A program made the translations under genes and the position numbers. A stretch of 64,000 nucleotides of DNA from an uncultured Eubacteriales bacterium (GTDB lineage Bacteria; Bacillota; Clostridia; Christensenellales; Aristaeellaceae): positions 34,059 to 98,058 of the forward strand of contig CACYTF010000004.1 in the NCBI GenBank assembly GCA_902777335.1, read 5' to 3'. Below are positions 18,922-25,809 of this stretch, in pieces. The notes beneath the pieces were generated by a model. That model was not told where the DNA came from. It ran no database searches and worked only from the letters and a program-made list of their open reading frames with translations. Positions within the stretch are counted from its first letter, which is position 1. Every line of letters begins with the position of its first letter.

Positions 18922-19275
18922 TTAGCCTGATAGCGAATACACGACAATCCCGATCAGGATCAATGACAGTGCCATCAGCTTTCGCATCGTCAGCTTCTCG
19001 CCAAAGATCACCACGCCAAATACAGTGACATACACATATCCCGTCGCTTCCAGGATCGCGCCCAAGGAGAGCGGCACGACTCTGTAGGCAAATATGGACA
19101 GGAACGTCGCCGCGAAGAATACCCCGTAAGCCAGCATTACGCGCGGGTTCAGGTACTGCGCCCAGAATGAATCGTACTGACGCATCGCGGCCTTTTTGAG
19201 CAGCACCTGGGCGACGGCGCTGATGAACACGCCCAGCAGCATCAGGGCGGCGTAGGGCAGCATGGCGCGGCTCAT
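18922..19275 (-). CDS. Small DMT/EamA-type membrane protein, second subunit
   Basis: A 117-residue protein with four hydrophobic helices, the half-size EamA/SMR architecture of EmrE and of the ArnE/ArnF lipid-linked sugar flippase. Helix 1 is followed by VAQVLLKKAA; the C-terminal half has ILEATGYVYVTVFGVVIFGEKLT, the usual last-helix-pair signature. ATG 19275 overlaps the stop of the preceding half-size partner by 4 bases, so the two are translationally coupled and probably form a heterodimer. With the GT2 and FkbM genes upstream, flipping of an undecaprenyl-phosphate-linked sugar is a reasonable inference. A REP pair lies directly downstream. Confidence 0.8.
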   Translation of the reverse strand: MSRAMLPYAALMLLGVFISAVAQVLLKKAAMRQYDSFWAQYLNPRVMLAYGVFFAATFLSIFAYRVVPLSLGAILEATGYVYVTVFGVVIFGEKLTMRKLMALSLILIGIVVYSLSG

Positions 19276-19622
19276 GACTTGGCCCTCCCATCCTCCAGGC
19301 CGTAGAGTATGACCCCGGCGAGCACCATCAGCCCGCCGAGGACCTTTCCGGCGGAAAGACGCTCGTGGAATATCAGTATCCCCCAGACGCAGCCCCAGAT
19401 GACCGTCACGGCCTTGTTGGCATAGGCCACCGACAGCGGCATGCGCTTGATGAACTGCTGCCAGCCGGCGGCATACAGGCCGAGAATGACGATTTCCAGG
19501 CCGTAGAACAGTATAAACGGCAGGGACATGAAGGGCTGCCCTGCCGCCAGCTTGGAGACGATGCCGCCGGTGGAGTAGAGCATCAGAAAGAGGTGGAGGG
19601 CAAGATAGGTTTTTGCTTTCAT
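19272..19622 (-). CDS. Small DMT/EamA-type membrane protein, first subunit
   Basis: A 116-residue, four-helix protein of the half-size drug/metabolite transporter class, starting MKAKTYLALHLFLMLYSTGG. FILFYGLEIVILGLYAAGW forms the second helix, and AYANKAVTVIWGCVWGILIFHERLS is the conserved third-to-fourth helix segment. The start follows an AGGAAT site and lies 22 bases after the FkbM gene; the longer open frame belongs to that gene's coding region. It is coupled to the following partner by an ATGA overlap. Heterodimeric flippases such as ArnE/ArnF have the same paired layout; multidrug export is the alternative. Confidence 0.8.
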   Translation of the reverse strand: MKAKTYLALHLFLMLYSTGGIVSKLAAGQPFMSLPFILFYGLEIVILGLYAAGWQQFIKRMPLSVAYANKAVTVIWGCVWGILIFHERLSAGKVLGGLMVLAGVILYGLEDGRAKS

Positions 19623-19644
19623 ACATTCCTCACACGAAGCGAAG

Positions 19645-20760
19645 TCATTTGGCGCACTCAGTCCTCGGTATGGCGTACAGTACCAGCTCTGCCAAATCCA
19701 AGCCATGGAATCCAAGATAATAGTCGTAGGCGCTTTCCCCTACAGTATCGTGGATAAATCGCGGCAGGTCGATCAGATCTGTTTCCCTGTGATAGACAGA
19801 TATCGCCATCGCCGGTTTCTTTTCCCGAAGCAGTTTCTCCGCACCATGTAATGCATCCAACTCCGCGCCTTCGATGTCCATCTTTAACAAGATTTGACCA
19901 ACTTCGCCCTCGGTTTCGGCCAAAATGCCATCCAGCGTGGTAATTTCTACCTCCATGTCACCTTCTTCATTCAGGAAGGAATTGGATGCTCCATTGGCAC
20001 GAAAGCGCAGCATACCCCTTTGTGCGCCGAGCCCCTTTGGGATAACGGCAAGGCTGTGAATGCCTTCCTGTTTTTCCCTTTCCCGGAGCCTGTGGACATT
20101 TTGCGGATCGGGCTCTATTGCGATGATCCTTCGGTATTCTGGATGCGCCGAGGTAAAATCATGAATTGAATCGCCGTCAAAGGCCCCACAGTCGATCAGG
20201 GTGTCAATGTTCAATCTCTCCGTATACCTGTTGAAGTATGCCGGCGCTTCATAGCATTCTGTAAAGAGCTTCCGGAACTCACCCGCAGTGGCGGTATTCA
20301 GGTAAAGCTGCATCACATGACGAGAATGATCGTCGCCCAGTAGATCATAGGTCTTTCGGTATTCATTTTCTCTCGACTTTGCTGCCGAGCCATTCCACAG
20401 CAGGGTCCTGCCGTTGACATAAGTGAGGTGAAAATCAAACAAGTGATGAATTACAGCATTCCACTCCGCTCTCTTCTGCTGAACAACAGGATAGTTGTAG
20501 ATGCCGAAAACGACAGGTGTTTCCCTGTCATTCAGCTTCAGATATTCTGAAAAAGAAAGGGTGTCCGGCTTTCCGGAATGATAGAACACATCATCAACGA
20601 TTGCAATCATGGTACCCGTATATCCACCTACTGTTCTGATGTATTCTCGGATACTCTGACCATATACCCCATCTCCCCAGATGTACAGCTTGTCCGGATT
20701 GAGATGTCTTATTTCCTTTAGCGCTTCAATCCTGGCATCTTTGGTCTGGATGATAAGCAT
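19645..20760 (-). CDS. FkbM-family methyltransferase with extra N-terminal domain
   Basis: SAM-dependent methyltransferase, probably O-methylating a sugar. The C-terminal half (about 170-371) is the FkbM domain, with the SAM-binding motif LIDCGAFDGDSIHDF, the acidic IAIEPDPQN strand and QILLKMDIEGAELDAL. The N-terminal 150 residues form a separate Rossmann-like unit starting LYIWGDGVYGQSIREYI, resembling the nucleotide- or partner-binding modules often fused to FkbM in glycan loci. It starts 2 bases after the GT2 gene ends and precedes the SMR pair by 22 bases, so one transcript is likely. The acceptor is unknown; a glycan or lipid-linked sugar fits the neighbours. Confidence 0.85.
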   Translation of the reverse strand: MLIIQTKDARIEALKEIRHLNPDKLYIWGDGVYGQSIREYIRTVGGYTGTMIAIVDDVFYHSGKPDTLSFSEYLKLNDRETPVVFGIYNYPVVQQKRAEWNAVIHHLFDFHLTYVNGRTLLWNGSAAKSRENEYRKTYDLLGDDHSRHVMQLYLNTATAGEFRKLFTECYEAPAYFNRYTERLNIDTLIDCGAFDGDSIHDFTSAHPEYRRIIAIEPDPQNVHRLREREKQEGIHSLAVIPKGLGAQRGMLRFRANGASNSFLNEEGDMEVEITTLDGILAETEGEVGQILLKMDIEGAELDALHGAEKLLREKKPAMAISVYHRETDLIDLPRFIHDTVGESAYDYYLGFHGLDLAELVLYAIPRTECAK

Positions 20761-20762
20761 AC

Positions 20763-21713
20763 TCAGTTCTCACCACTCTCCATATTGTTTTCTCTCTCGT
20801 CCGTCGTTTCCTTGATCACATACTGTGGAGCCTGATTCTGCCCAATGTATATCCTGCCGACATACTCCCCAATCAACCCCAATGAAAGAAGCAATACCCC
20901 GCCAAGGAAGAAGAGCGTCACCATGATCGAGCTGTAGCCCAATATGATCGCTGGATTGATCAGCTTCCTGACGATGATCACGGCTCCAAGAAGAAAGCCA
21001 ATCATGGAAAAAGCGAAACCGAGGATGGAGGCAATCCTGAGCGGAAGCACCGAGAAGGCGGTGAATCCATTGATCCATAGCATTATCAGTTTTTTCATCG
21101 TATAATTGGAGGTGCCCTCTGTCCGGTTTCTGTGATTCACTTCAATTTCGGCGATGTTGCTCGTGGTGCGAAAGACCAATCCCCCGAGATACGGGAAAGA
21201 ATTCGTATACTTGACGATTTCGTCGCACACAAATTTCCTCATGGCAAAAAAGCTGTTCCCCTGGATACCGGTGGGCTTTCCGACGAGCGTCTCCGCCATT
21301 TTGCGATTGATCCAGCTGCCAAATCTGCGAAACAGAGATTTCGCAAAAACGGGATACTTGGCATAGACCACATCGTATCCCTCGTGAATCTTTTCTATCA
21401 TACGGCAGATCGCTGACGGATCGGATTGTCCGTCATCGTCCATTGTTACGATGATGTTGCCTGTGGCATAGCGGTATCCGGCCAGCGTCGCTGCATGCTG
21501 CCCGTAGTTTTTGGAAAACAGGATGCCATGGATCGCCCGATTGTTCCTCTGAAGCCGCTTGATCTCCTCCCATACCTGATCCGGAGAACAGTCGCAGACC
21601 AGTATGATTTCATACTCCATGTCCCGGAGATATGAGATGATCTCTTCGACGACGGAAGCGATCATCTTTTCTGAACGATAGCATGGAATAACCACGGAAA
21701 GCTTATCTTTCAA
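20763..21713 (-). CDS. GT2 polyprenyl-phosphate glycosyltransferase, membrane-anchored
   Basis: Family 2 glycosyltransferase of the DPM1/GtrB/ArnC type, moving a sugar from a nucleotide donor to undecaprenyl phosphate on the inner face of the membrane. The GT-A domain (1-225) shows LSVVIPCYRSEKMI, the donor/metal motif MDDDGQSDP and the acceptor-side KPTGIQGNSFFAMRKF. Two C-terminal transmembrane helices (about 230-290) are followed by GEYVGRIYIGQNQAPQY, characteristic of this subgroup. The start is TTG 21713, since KDKLSVVIPCY is the family N-terminus; GGAGG lies somewhat far upstream. It leads the operon with FkbM and the SMR pair. Its sugar is unknown. Confidence 0.9.
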   Translation of the reverse strand: MKDKLSVVIPCYRSEKMIASVVEEIISYLRDMEYEIILVCDCSPDQVWEEIKRLQRNNRAIHGILFSKNYGQHAATLAGYRYATGNIIVTMDDDGQSDPSAICRMIEKIHEGYDVVYAKYPVFAKSLFRRFGSWINRKMAETLVGKPTGIQGNSFFAMRKFVCDEIVKYTNSFPYLGGLVFRTTSNIAEIEVNHRNRTEGTSNYTMKKLIMLWINGFTAFSVLPLRIASILGFAFSMIGFLLGAVIIVRKLINPAIILGYSSIMVTLFFLGGVLLLSLGLIGEYVGRIYIGQNQAPQYVIKETTDERENNMESGEN

Positions 21714-21741
21714 TACTTACTCGCACTCCCCTCCGGATATA

Positions 21742-22585
21742 TCAAACGCTGTCTGCCATGTCCGCAACCAGCTTTTCGGTCTTTTCCCAGCCAAGGCACG
21801 GGTCAGTGATCGATTTCCCAAATACCCCCTGGCCGGCCATCTGGCTCCCGTCGATCAGATAGCTCTCGATCATCAAGCCCTTTACAAACCCGTTGATCGT
21901 CCTGTTCCGCCTGCAATTGTGCATCACTTCCTCTGCGATGCGACCCTGTTCATCATAGTGCTTGCCGGAATTGCTGTGATTGCAGTCGACGATCACGCTC
22001 TCGCCCGACAGGTTGAAGCGATGGAACATATCATAGAGCCGGCACAGGTTCTCATAATGATAGTTGGGATACGCGTTTCCACTGATATCCTCATAGCCTC
22101 TGAGAATCGCGTGCGCGTACGGATTGCCCTCTGTCTCCGTCACCCACCCGTGGAATATCATGGAACCGGCATGCCTGGCGGCAGAGATGGCGTTGAGCAT
22201 AACCTTCAGATCGCCACTCGTCGGGTTTTTCATGCCCACCGGAACATCCAGTCCGCTCGCCACCAACCGGTGTTGCTGATCCTCAACGGATCTGGCCCCT
22301 ACAGCCGTATAGCAGACCAGATCCATATAGTTGTAGAATACCTCCGGATAGAGCATTTCGTCCGCGCCGAACATGCCGGTATCCGTGATCACTCGATAAT
22401 GAAGCCTTCTCGTCGCAATGAGTCCGTTCATGAGATCATCGGTGCCGCGCGTCGGATCAGGGCGGTGGAGCAAGCCCTTGTATCCCATCCCGTTTGTCCT
22501 GGGTTTGCTGGTATACACGCGAGGGATGATGAGAAAGCGCTCCTTCACTCTGTCCCGCAGCTTTGACAGCTGCTCCATATACTCA
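21742..22585 (-). pseudogene. aroF: DAHP synthase, 3' portion of split gene
   Basis: Carries most of a class I 3-deoxy-D-arabino-heptulosonate 7-phosphate synthase, the first enzyme of the shikimate pathway. Seen are RVYTSKPRTNGMGYKGLLH, VGARSVEDQQHR, VGMKNPTSGDL, VIVDCNHSNSGK and GLMIESYLIDGSQ, all active-site or PEP-binding segments. The first 60 or so residues, including the GPCSADRED motif, are absent here and lie 2.8 kb upstream at 25388-25564 on the same strand. The frame is joined to unrelated sequence at GAGTAT. Any product starting inside the fusion would lack the N-terminal strands and is probably inactive. The glycan operon follows 28 bases downstream. Confidence 0.9.
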
Positions 22586-22652
22586 CGTGAAAAGTAAAAA
22601 ACAGTGTGTCTCCAAGCCGCTGCTGCGGCGATGGAAACACACTCTGCATTCG

Positions 22653-22904
22653 TCAACTACCGAGATGTCGGCCGAACAGCGCCCTGCAATCGCGGAGCAG
22701 CTCCAGGGGCCGACCGCACTGGCAGGCCAGAAAGTGCAGCGCCAGCACGGCGCAGCATGCGCAGCCGCTGGCAATCGCCTGTCCGTTCGGCAGCACGGCC
22801 TGCCCGTCCGGCGCGCGCTGTGGCGTCGGCGTGTCCGCCATCTCCAGCAGTTGTTCCCGCAGGGCGCAGTCCGTCCGCGCCCCGCGGCAGTCCATATGGT
22901 TCAT
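22653..22904 (-). CDS. Uncertain small cysteine-rich ORF
   Basis: About 83 residues, MNHMDCRGARTD start, with seven cysteines, five of them in the C-terminal half (SGCACCAVLALHFLACQCG). An AAAGG site is 11 bases upstream of this ATG; an ATG four codons earlier is too close to it. No family is recognised, and GC-rich shadow frames on the other strand are equally long, so this may not be a gene. It lies inside the aroF insertion. Confidence 0.3.
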   Translation of the reverse strand: MNHMDCRGARTDCALREQLLEMADTPTPQRAPDGQAVLPNGQAIASGCACCAVLALHFLACQCGRPLELLRDCRALFGRHLGS

Positions 22905-23183
22905 GTGAGCATTCATCCTTTGTGTTGATTCAGTTTTTATACTACTCTCAGTTTCAGACAGCCAGAGCAGCGGAGGGTTTTTCGTTCTGGCAAGGCGAAC
23001 CCTTGCGGGCTAGCTGGCGGCAAGTCAAAAGGGATCAACACCGTCAGAGTGGAAAAGGCACCCGCTGAATGGCTGGATTAATCTGAGAGGAGTACTAAAT
23101 GGAAGGGCGGGGGAGCTCCCCGCCCGCGGTCAAAGTCGCTTTTGAATCGCCCTGAGCAGGCTTATGATCCATTCCCAGGGCAG
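22905..23183. other. Intergenic stretch in the aroF insertion
   Basis: No gene is recognised. A GC-rich hairpin GGGCGGGG/TCCCCGCCC at 23105-23125 follows the secreted-protein gene and may end its transcript, although no T-run follows it. Confidence 0.5.
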
Positions 23184-23609
23184 TCAGGTGGCCGTCTTCT
23201 TGATGCTGGTGTAGGACTTTGATTCCATTGAGCCGCCCTTGACGCAGACAAACACGCACTTCACGCGATAGGTCTCTCCCGCCACGCCATAGAATATCTT
23301 GCTGAAGGAATGCGAGGTGGTGTTGGTCTTGGTGGAGCCGGAGAGTACGCCGGTTACATCATACCAGTTCCCAGAACTATCTTTCTTCTGAACCCAATAA
23401 TTCGCCACCCCCAGCTGGTCGGCCAGGCCGACGGCGGAGCAGGTGAACGACAGCTGGAGCCTGCCGCTGCCGATGGCGGTGACGGCCATGCCGTAGCTGG
23501 AGAAGTAATTGCTTGCCTGAGTTCCGTCTGTCTCAGGCAGCGCGGCGAACGCGACGGAGCTGCAGAGCAGCATGGAAACGGCCAGAATCATGGCGATGAA
23601 TTTCTTCAT
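23184..23609 (-). CDS. Small secreted protein of unknown function
   Basis: About 141 residues. A clear signal peptide (MKKFIAMILAVSMLLCSSVAFA, positions 1-22) precedes a mature domain of about 120 residues rich in Ser, Thr, Gly and Tyr that looks beta-rich, with paired motifs YWVQKKDSSGNWYDV and GVAGETYRVKCVFVCVKGG. Similar small exported proteins are common in Clostridia (possibly the DUF6147 type; tentative). ATG 23609 has GGAGG upstream; the longer open frame has no signal sequence at its start. It follows the anti-sigma-like gene by 64 bases on the same strand and could belong to the regulon of the sigma factor. Confidence 0.75.
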   Translation of the reverse strand: MKKFIAMILAVSMLLCSSVAFAALPETDGTQASNYFSSYGMAVTAIGSGRLQLSFTCSAVGLADQLGVANYWVQKKDSSGNWYDVTGVLSGSTKTNTTSHSFSKIFYGVAGETYRVKCVFVCVKGGSMESKSYTSIKKTAT

Positions 23610-23673
23610 ATTTGGAATCCTCCCTTTATCTTCGCTTCGGGAAGAGCGCGTCTCCATCTGCGCAGAATCGACG

Positions 23674-24507
23674 CTATGTATTCAGTGCATGGATGACATG
23701 GCGCAGTTCATCCTCGGTCAGCGTCCCGTACAGGTTGTAGTGGATATTCCCCGACAGCCAGGATACGTACATCCCTCTCTCGTCGGAATTGTAGTACACT
23801 GTCACGTCGACGCCGTCGATTTCGACGGTCCCGGGCACTTCCGCCTGCCGCTCGTACTCCACATCAAACGACGCGCTTGCATCCTGCGCAACCTCCAGCG
23901 CCTCGAGGGTGGCCCACTGCTCTCCCTTCGTCATGTACAGGCTCCATTTCTGGAGGATGCCGTCGTCCGACCAGGTTCCCTGAACGAACGCATATCCTTC
24001 CGGCAGGCACCCGGAGGCCGCAATGGCCTTGCCGATCTCGCCGGGGATGTCGTCCAGGGATGTGAACTCCATTTCCCGGCCGTTATCGTTGTCTGCCGCC
24101 CAATACTGTGTATTCTGCCCTTGTTCCACCTCGTAATCAGGTGTCACGATGCCGAATGTCTGCGCAACCGGCATCAGATACTTCAGCAGCAGCGTCCAGT
24201 TGAACGCGCGCGCGGAAGTGTAGGTGACGAGGAATGCCGCTATGATCGAGGCCGCCGCAATGGCCGCGCGGCGCAGCACCACGGGCAAGCGCCGCCGATT
24301 CAGCTTCCGGGAAATCGCCTGCCAGTCCGCCGCCCTGTCGGCGTCGGTCGGCGCGTCCTTCTCCACCAGCTGAAGCAGCTCCGATACAAGCTGGGTATCC
24401 ATCTCATCTTCTGGTTTTGCCAGCTCCGCATCAAGCAGCCGCGTTAGCTCATCGGGCATCAACTCCAACCTTTTATCTTTGACCAAGCGGTTCAAAACAT
24501 TCGGCAT
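23674..24507 (-). CDS. Membrane anti-sigma-like protein with DUF4367-type C-terminus
   Basis: About 277 residues. A cytoplasmic N-terminal region (1-90) with LDAELAKPEDEMDTQLVSELLQLVE and basic RKLNRRRLP is followed by one transmembrane helix (about 95-115, AAIAAASIIAAFLVTYTSA) and an extracytoplasmic domain whose end, VTVYYNSDERGMYVSWLSGNIHYNLYG...EDELRHVIHAL, resembles the DUF4367 domain found on anti-sigma proteins in Bacillota. It lies 64 bases after the sigma gene, on the same strand. The likely job is to hold the sigma factor at the membrane until an envelope signal arrives. Start 24507 is chosen for a GGAG 9 bases upstream; 24522 is an alternative. Confidence 0.78.
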   Translation of the reverse strand: MPNVLNRLVKDKRLELMPDELTRLLDAELAKPEDEMDTQLVSELLQLVEKDAPTDADRAADWQAISRKLNRRRLPVVLRRAAIAAASIIAAFLVTYTSARAFNWTLLLKYLMPVAQTFGIVTPDYEVEQGQNTQYWAADNDNGREMEFTSLDDIPGEIGKAIAASGCLPEGYAFVQGTWSDDGILQKWSLYMTKGEQWATLEALEVAQDASASFDVEYERQAEVPGTVEIDGVDVTVYYNSDERGMYVSWLSGNIHYNLYGTLTEDELRHVIHALNT

Positions 24508-24571
24508 TTTTGCACGCTCCATTTCTATCTATGTCGTCAGAAGCCTGAATATTACAATACAAGGTGCAAAT

Positions 24572-25120
24572 TTATTTTATCGCCAAGTGGAGCATAAAGG
24601 CGACGATGCAGACCAGAAGCACCGCCCGCAGACGCTCCCGGATCCGGTGGATGCGCACGCGGATGCAGTTTTCGCTCAGGCCTGTCTTCGCGCTGAGGTC
24701 GCGAAGGGAGGTGCCCTTGATGCAGTATTCCTCGATCAGCTCATAGTCCTCCGCAGGCAAGGTCGATCGCAGCGTCAGCATCGCGTCCACGGCGTCCGTC
24801 TCGTCCGGTGCGGCGCTGTCCAGCGTTCCGGCGGATTGAGTGGCGAGGTGGATGGCTTGCAGCGAAGCCGCCTTCTGCGCCTGGCGGACATGGGCCTTTT
24901 GGTGATTCTTGCACAGGTTTCGCGCCGTGACGAACAGCCATCCCTCCGGCTTCACATGGCCGGAGATGTCCTTCTCCGCCGCCAGCAGGAACACCTGCTG
25001 CACGATGTCGTGCGAATCCTCCACAGGGTATTGCTTCAGCAGATATCTAACGAGCTTGAAGACGTTGACATACTGCGCCCTGTACAATTCCTCCAGCCAG
25101 GTCTCGCCGCGCTTCGACAT
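24572..25120 (-). CDS. ECF-like sigma factor with hydrophobic C-terminal tail
   Basis: 182 residues. Region 2 spans about 10-75 (YPVEDSHDIVQQVFLLAAEK, GWLFVTARNLCKNH) and region 4 about 110-165 (LPAEDYELIEEYCIKGTSLRDLSAKTG, then RVRIHRIRERLR helix). Such factors direct RNA polymerase to a small set of envelope or stress promoters and are normally silenced by a cotranscribed anti-sigma protein, here the next gene. Oddly, region 4 runs directly into RAVLLVCIVAFMLHLAIK, which looks like a membrane helix. ATG 25120 has GAGGAAG upstream. A promoter is seen at 25195-25223. Confidence 0.88.
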   Translation of the reverse strand: MSKRGETWLEELYRAQYVNVFKLVRYLLKQYPVEDSHDIVQQVFLLAAEKDISGHVKPEGWLFVTARNLCKNHQKAHVRQAQKAASLQAIHLATQSAGTLDSAAPDETDAVDAMLTLRSTLPAEDYELIEEYCIKGTSLRDLSAKTGLSENCIRVRIHRIRERLRAVLLVCIVAFMLHLAIK

Positions 25121-25194
25121 GGTGCTCTTCCTCTCATATGTTTCTTTAGACCGATGGAATGGTTACCAAATTATTAATTGATGCTGTAATGGTA

Positions 25195-25223
25195 ATTATA
25201 CCCTGTGAAACCATGCAAGTCAA
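25195..25223 (-). promoter_or_regulatory. Promoter of the sigma/anti-sigma module
   Basis: Minus strand TTGACT (25218-25223), a 17-base spacer and TATAAT (25195-25200), about 75 bases upstream of the sigma start. Confidence 0.75.
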
Positions 25224-25387
25224 TTGCCCGAGGGGGCGTATTGTTGTACTATAGTGTCTCCTCAATGGATGCTTCGCATATGCTGAAATTCATTTTGCAA
25301 GGCACTCGACGACAAGGGGAATCGCTGCTCAATGCCGCCGGTTTCACTGCTCAATTCGTCCGGTCGCGGTGCTCGTTCTGGGGCGGA

Positions 25388-25564
25388 ATACTCATTCAGT
25401 ACCGCATCTTCACGATCAGCGGAACAGGGACCGATGATCAGCAGTTTCCTGCTGTCCGTTCCGTCCAATACGGCCTGTATCTCTTTTATGGTCCTGTCTC
25501 TGTCCCGCTTCTGCGCTTCGCTCAGAGAATAGCCCTCCGTCAAAGCCCACAGCTCAGGAACCTG
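25388..25564 (-). pseudogene. aroF: DAHP synthase, 5' fragment of split gene
   Basis: Encodes about 58 residues of the N-terminus of the same DAHP synthase whose remainder is at 21742-22585: LTEGYSLSEAQKRDRDRTIK, then the conserved LLIIGPCSADREDAVLNEY, where it breaks off at the 7-base repeat. The 5' side is also damaged: the frame meets a stop directly where a REP pair begins (25565), so the usual first 15 or so residues and start are gone. The fragment is not expressible as a functional enzyme. Confidence 0.85.
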
Positions 25565-25575
25565 TTAAAAAAAGT

Positions 25576-25616
25576 GGACACCGGGGACAGACACACCAGA
25601 ACCGTCCCCGATGTCC
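25576..25616. repeat. REP palindrome at the aroF 5' break
   Basis: Same core and loop as 18867-18908, preceded by the same AAAAAAAGT leader. Confidence 0.85.
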
Positions 25617-25649
25617 CCGTGCGAATCTTAACACGTCAATAAAGAAAGT

Positions 25650-25688
25650 GGACACTGGGGACAGACACCCGAACCGTCCCCAATGTCC
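25650..25688. repeat. REP palindrome, second copy
   Basis: Follows the preceding copy in direct orientation. The sequence before it, CGAATCTTAACACGTCAATA, is the same as that before the copy at 18808, so the shared unit is longer than the palindrome. Confidence 0.85.
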
Positions 25689-25764
25689 CATGTCCTAATG
25701 TCCCACAAAAGAACCGCCCCCTCCTCTTCCAAGTGATCAGAAGGTTTGGGGGCGGATACAAGGA

Positions 25765-25795
25765 CAGGCCCTTTGTTTCGCAGACAAAGGAGTTA
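25765..25795 (-). terminator. Probable terminator of the BspA-like gene
   Basis: CCTTTGT/ACAAAGG stem with a 7-base loop, 20 bases past the stop. No long T-run. Confidence 0.45.
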
Positions 25796-25809
25796 TCCCC
25801 CTCTGTCTT

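Larger units (their letters stand above)
22579..25394. other. 2.8 kb insertion splitting aroF, flanked by 7-bp direct repeats
   Basis: Both ends carry ATACTCA (22579-22585 and 25388-25394). Joining the two aroF parts across one copy restores the expected reading LNEYMEQL without a gap. Inside are a small uncertain ORF, a secreted protein, an anti-sigma-like protein and a sigma factor, all on the minus strand. No transposase, integrase or terminal inverted repeat was seen, so the mechanism is open. Confidence 0.75.

Noticed and set aside
22579..25394. Insertion as a classical transposon or integron
   Set aside because: No terminal inverted repeats, transposase or integrase gene were found inside it.
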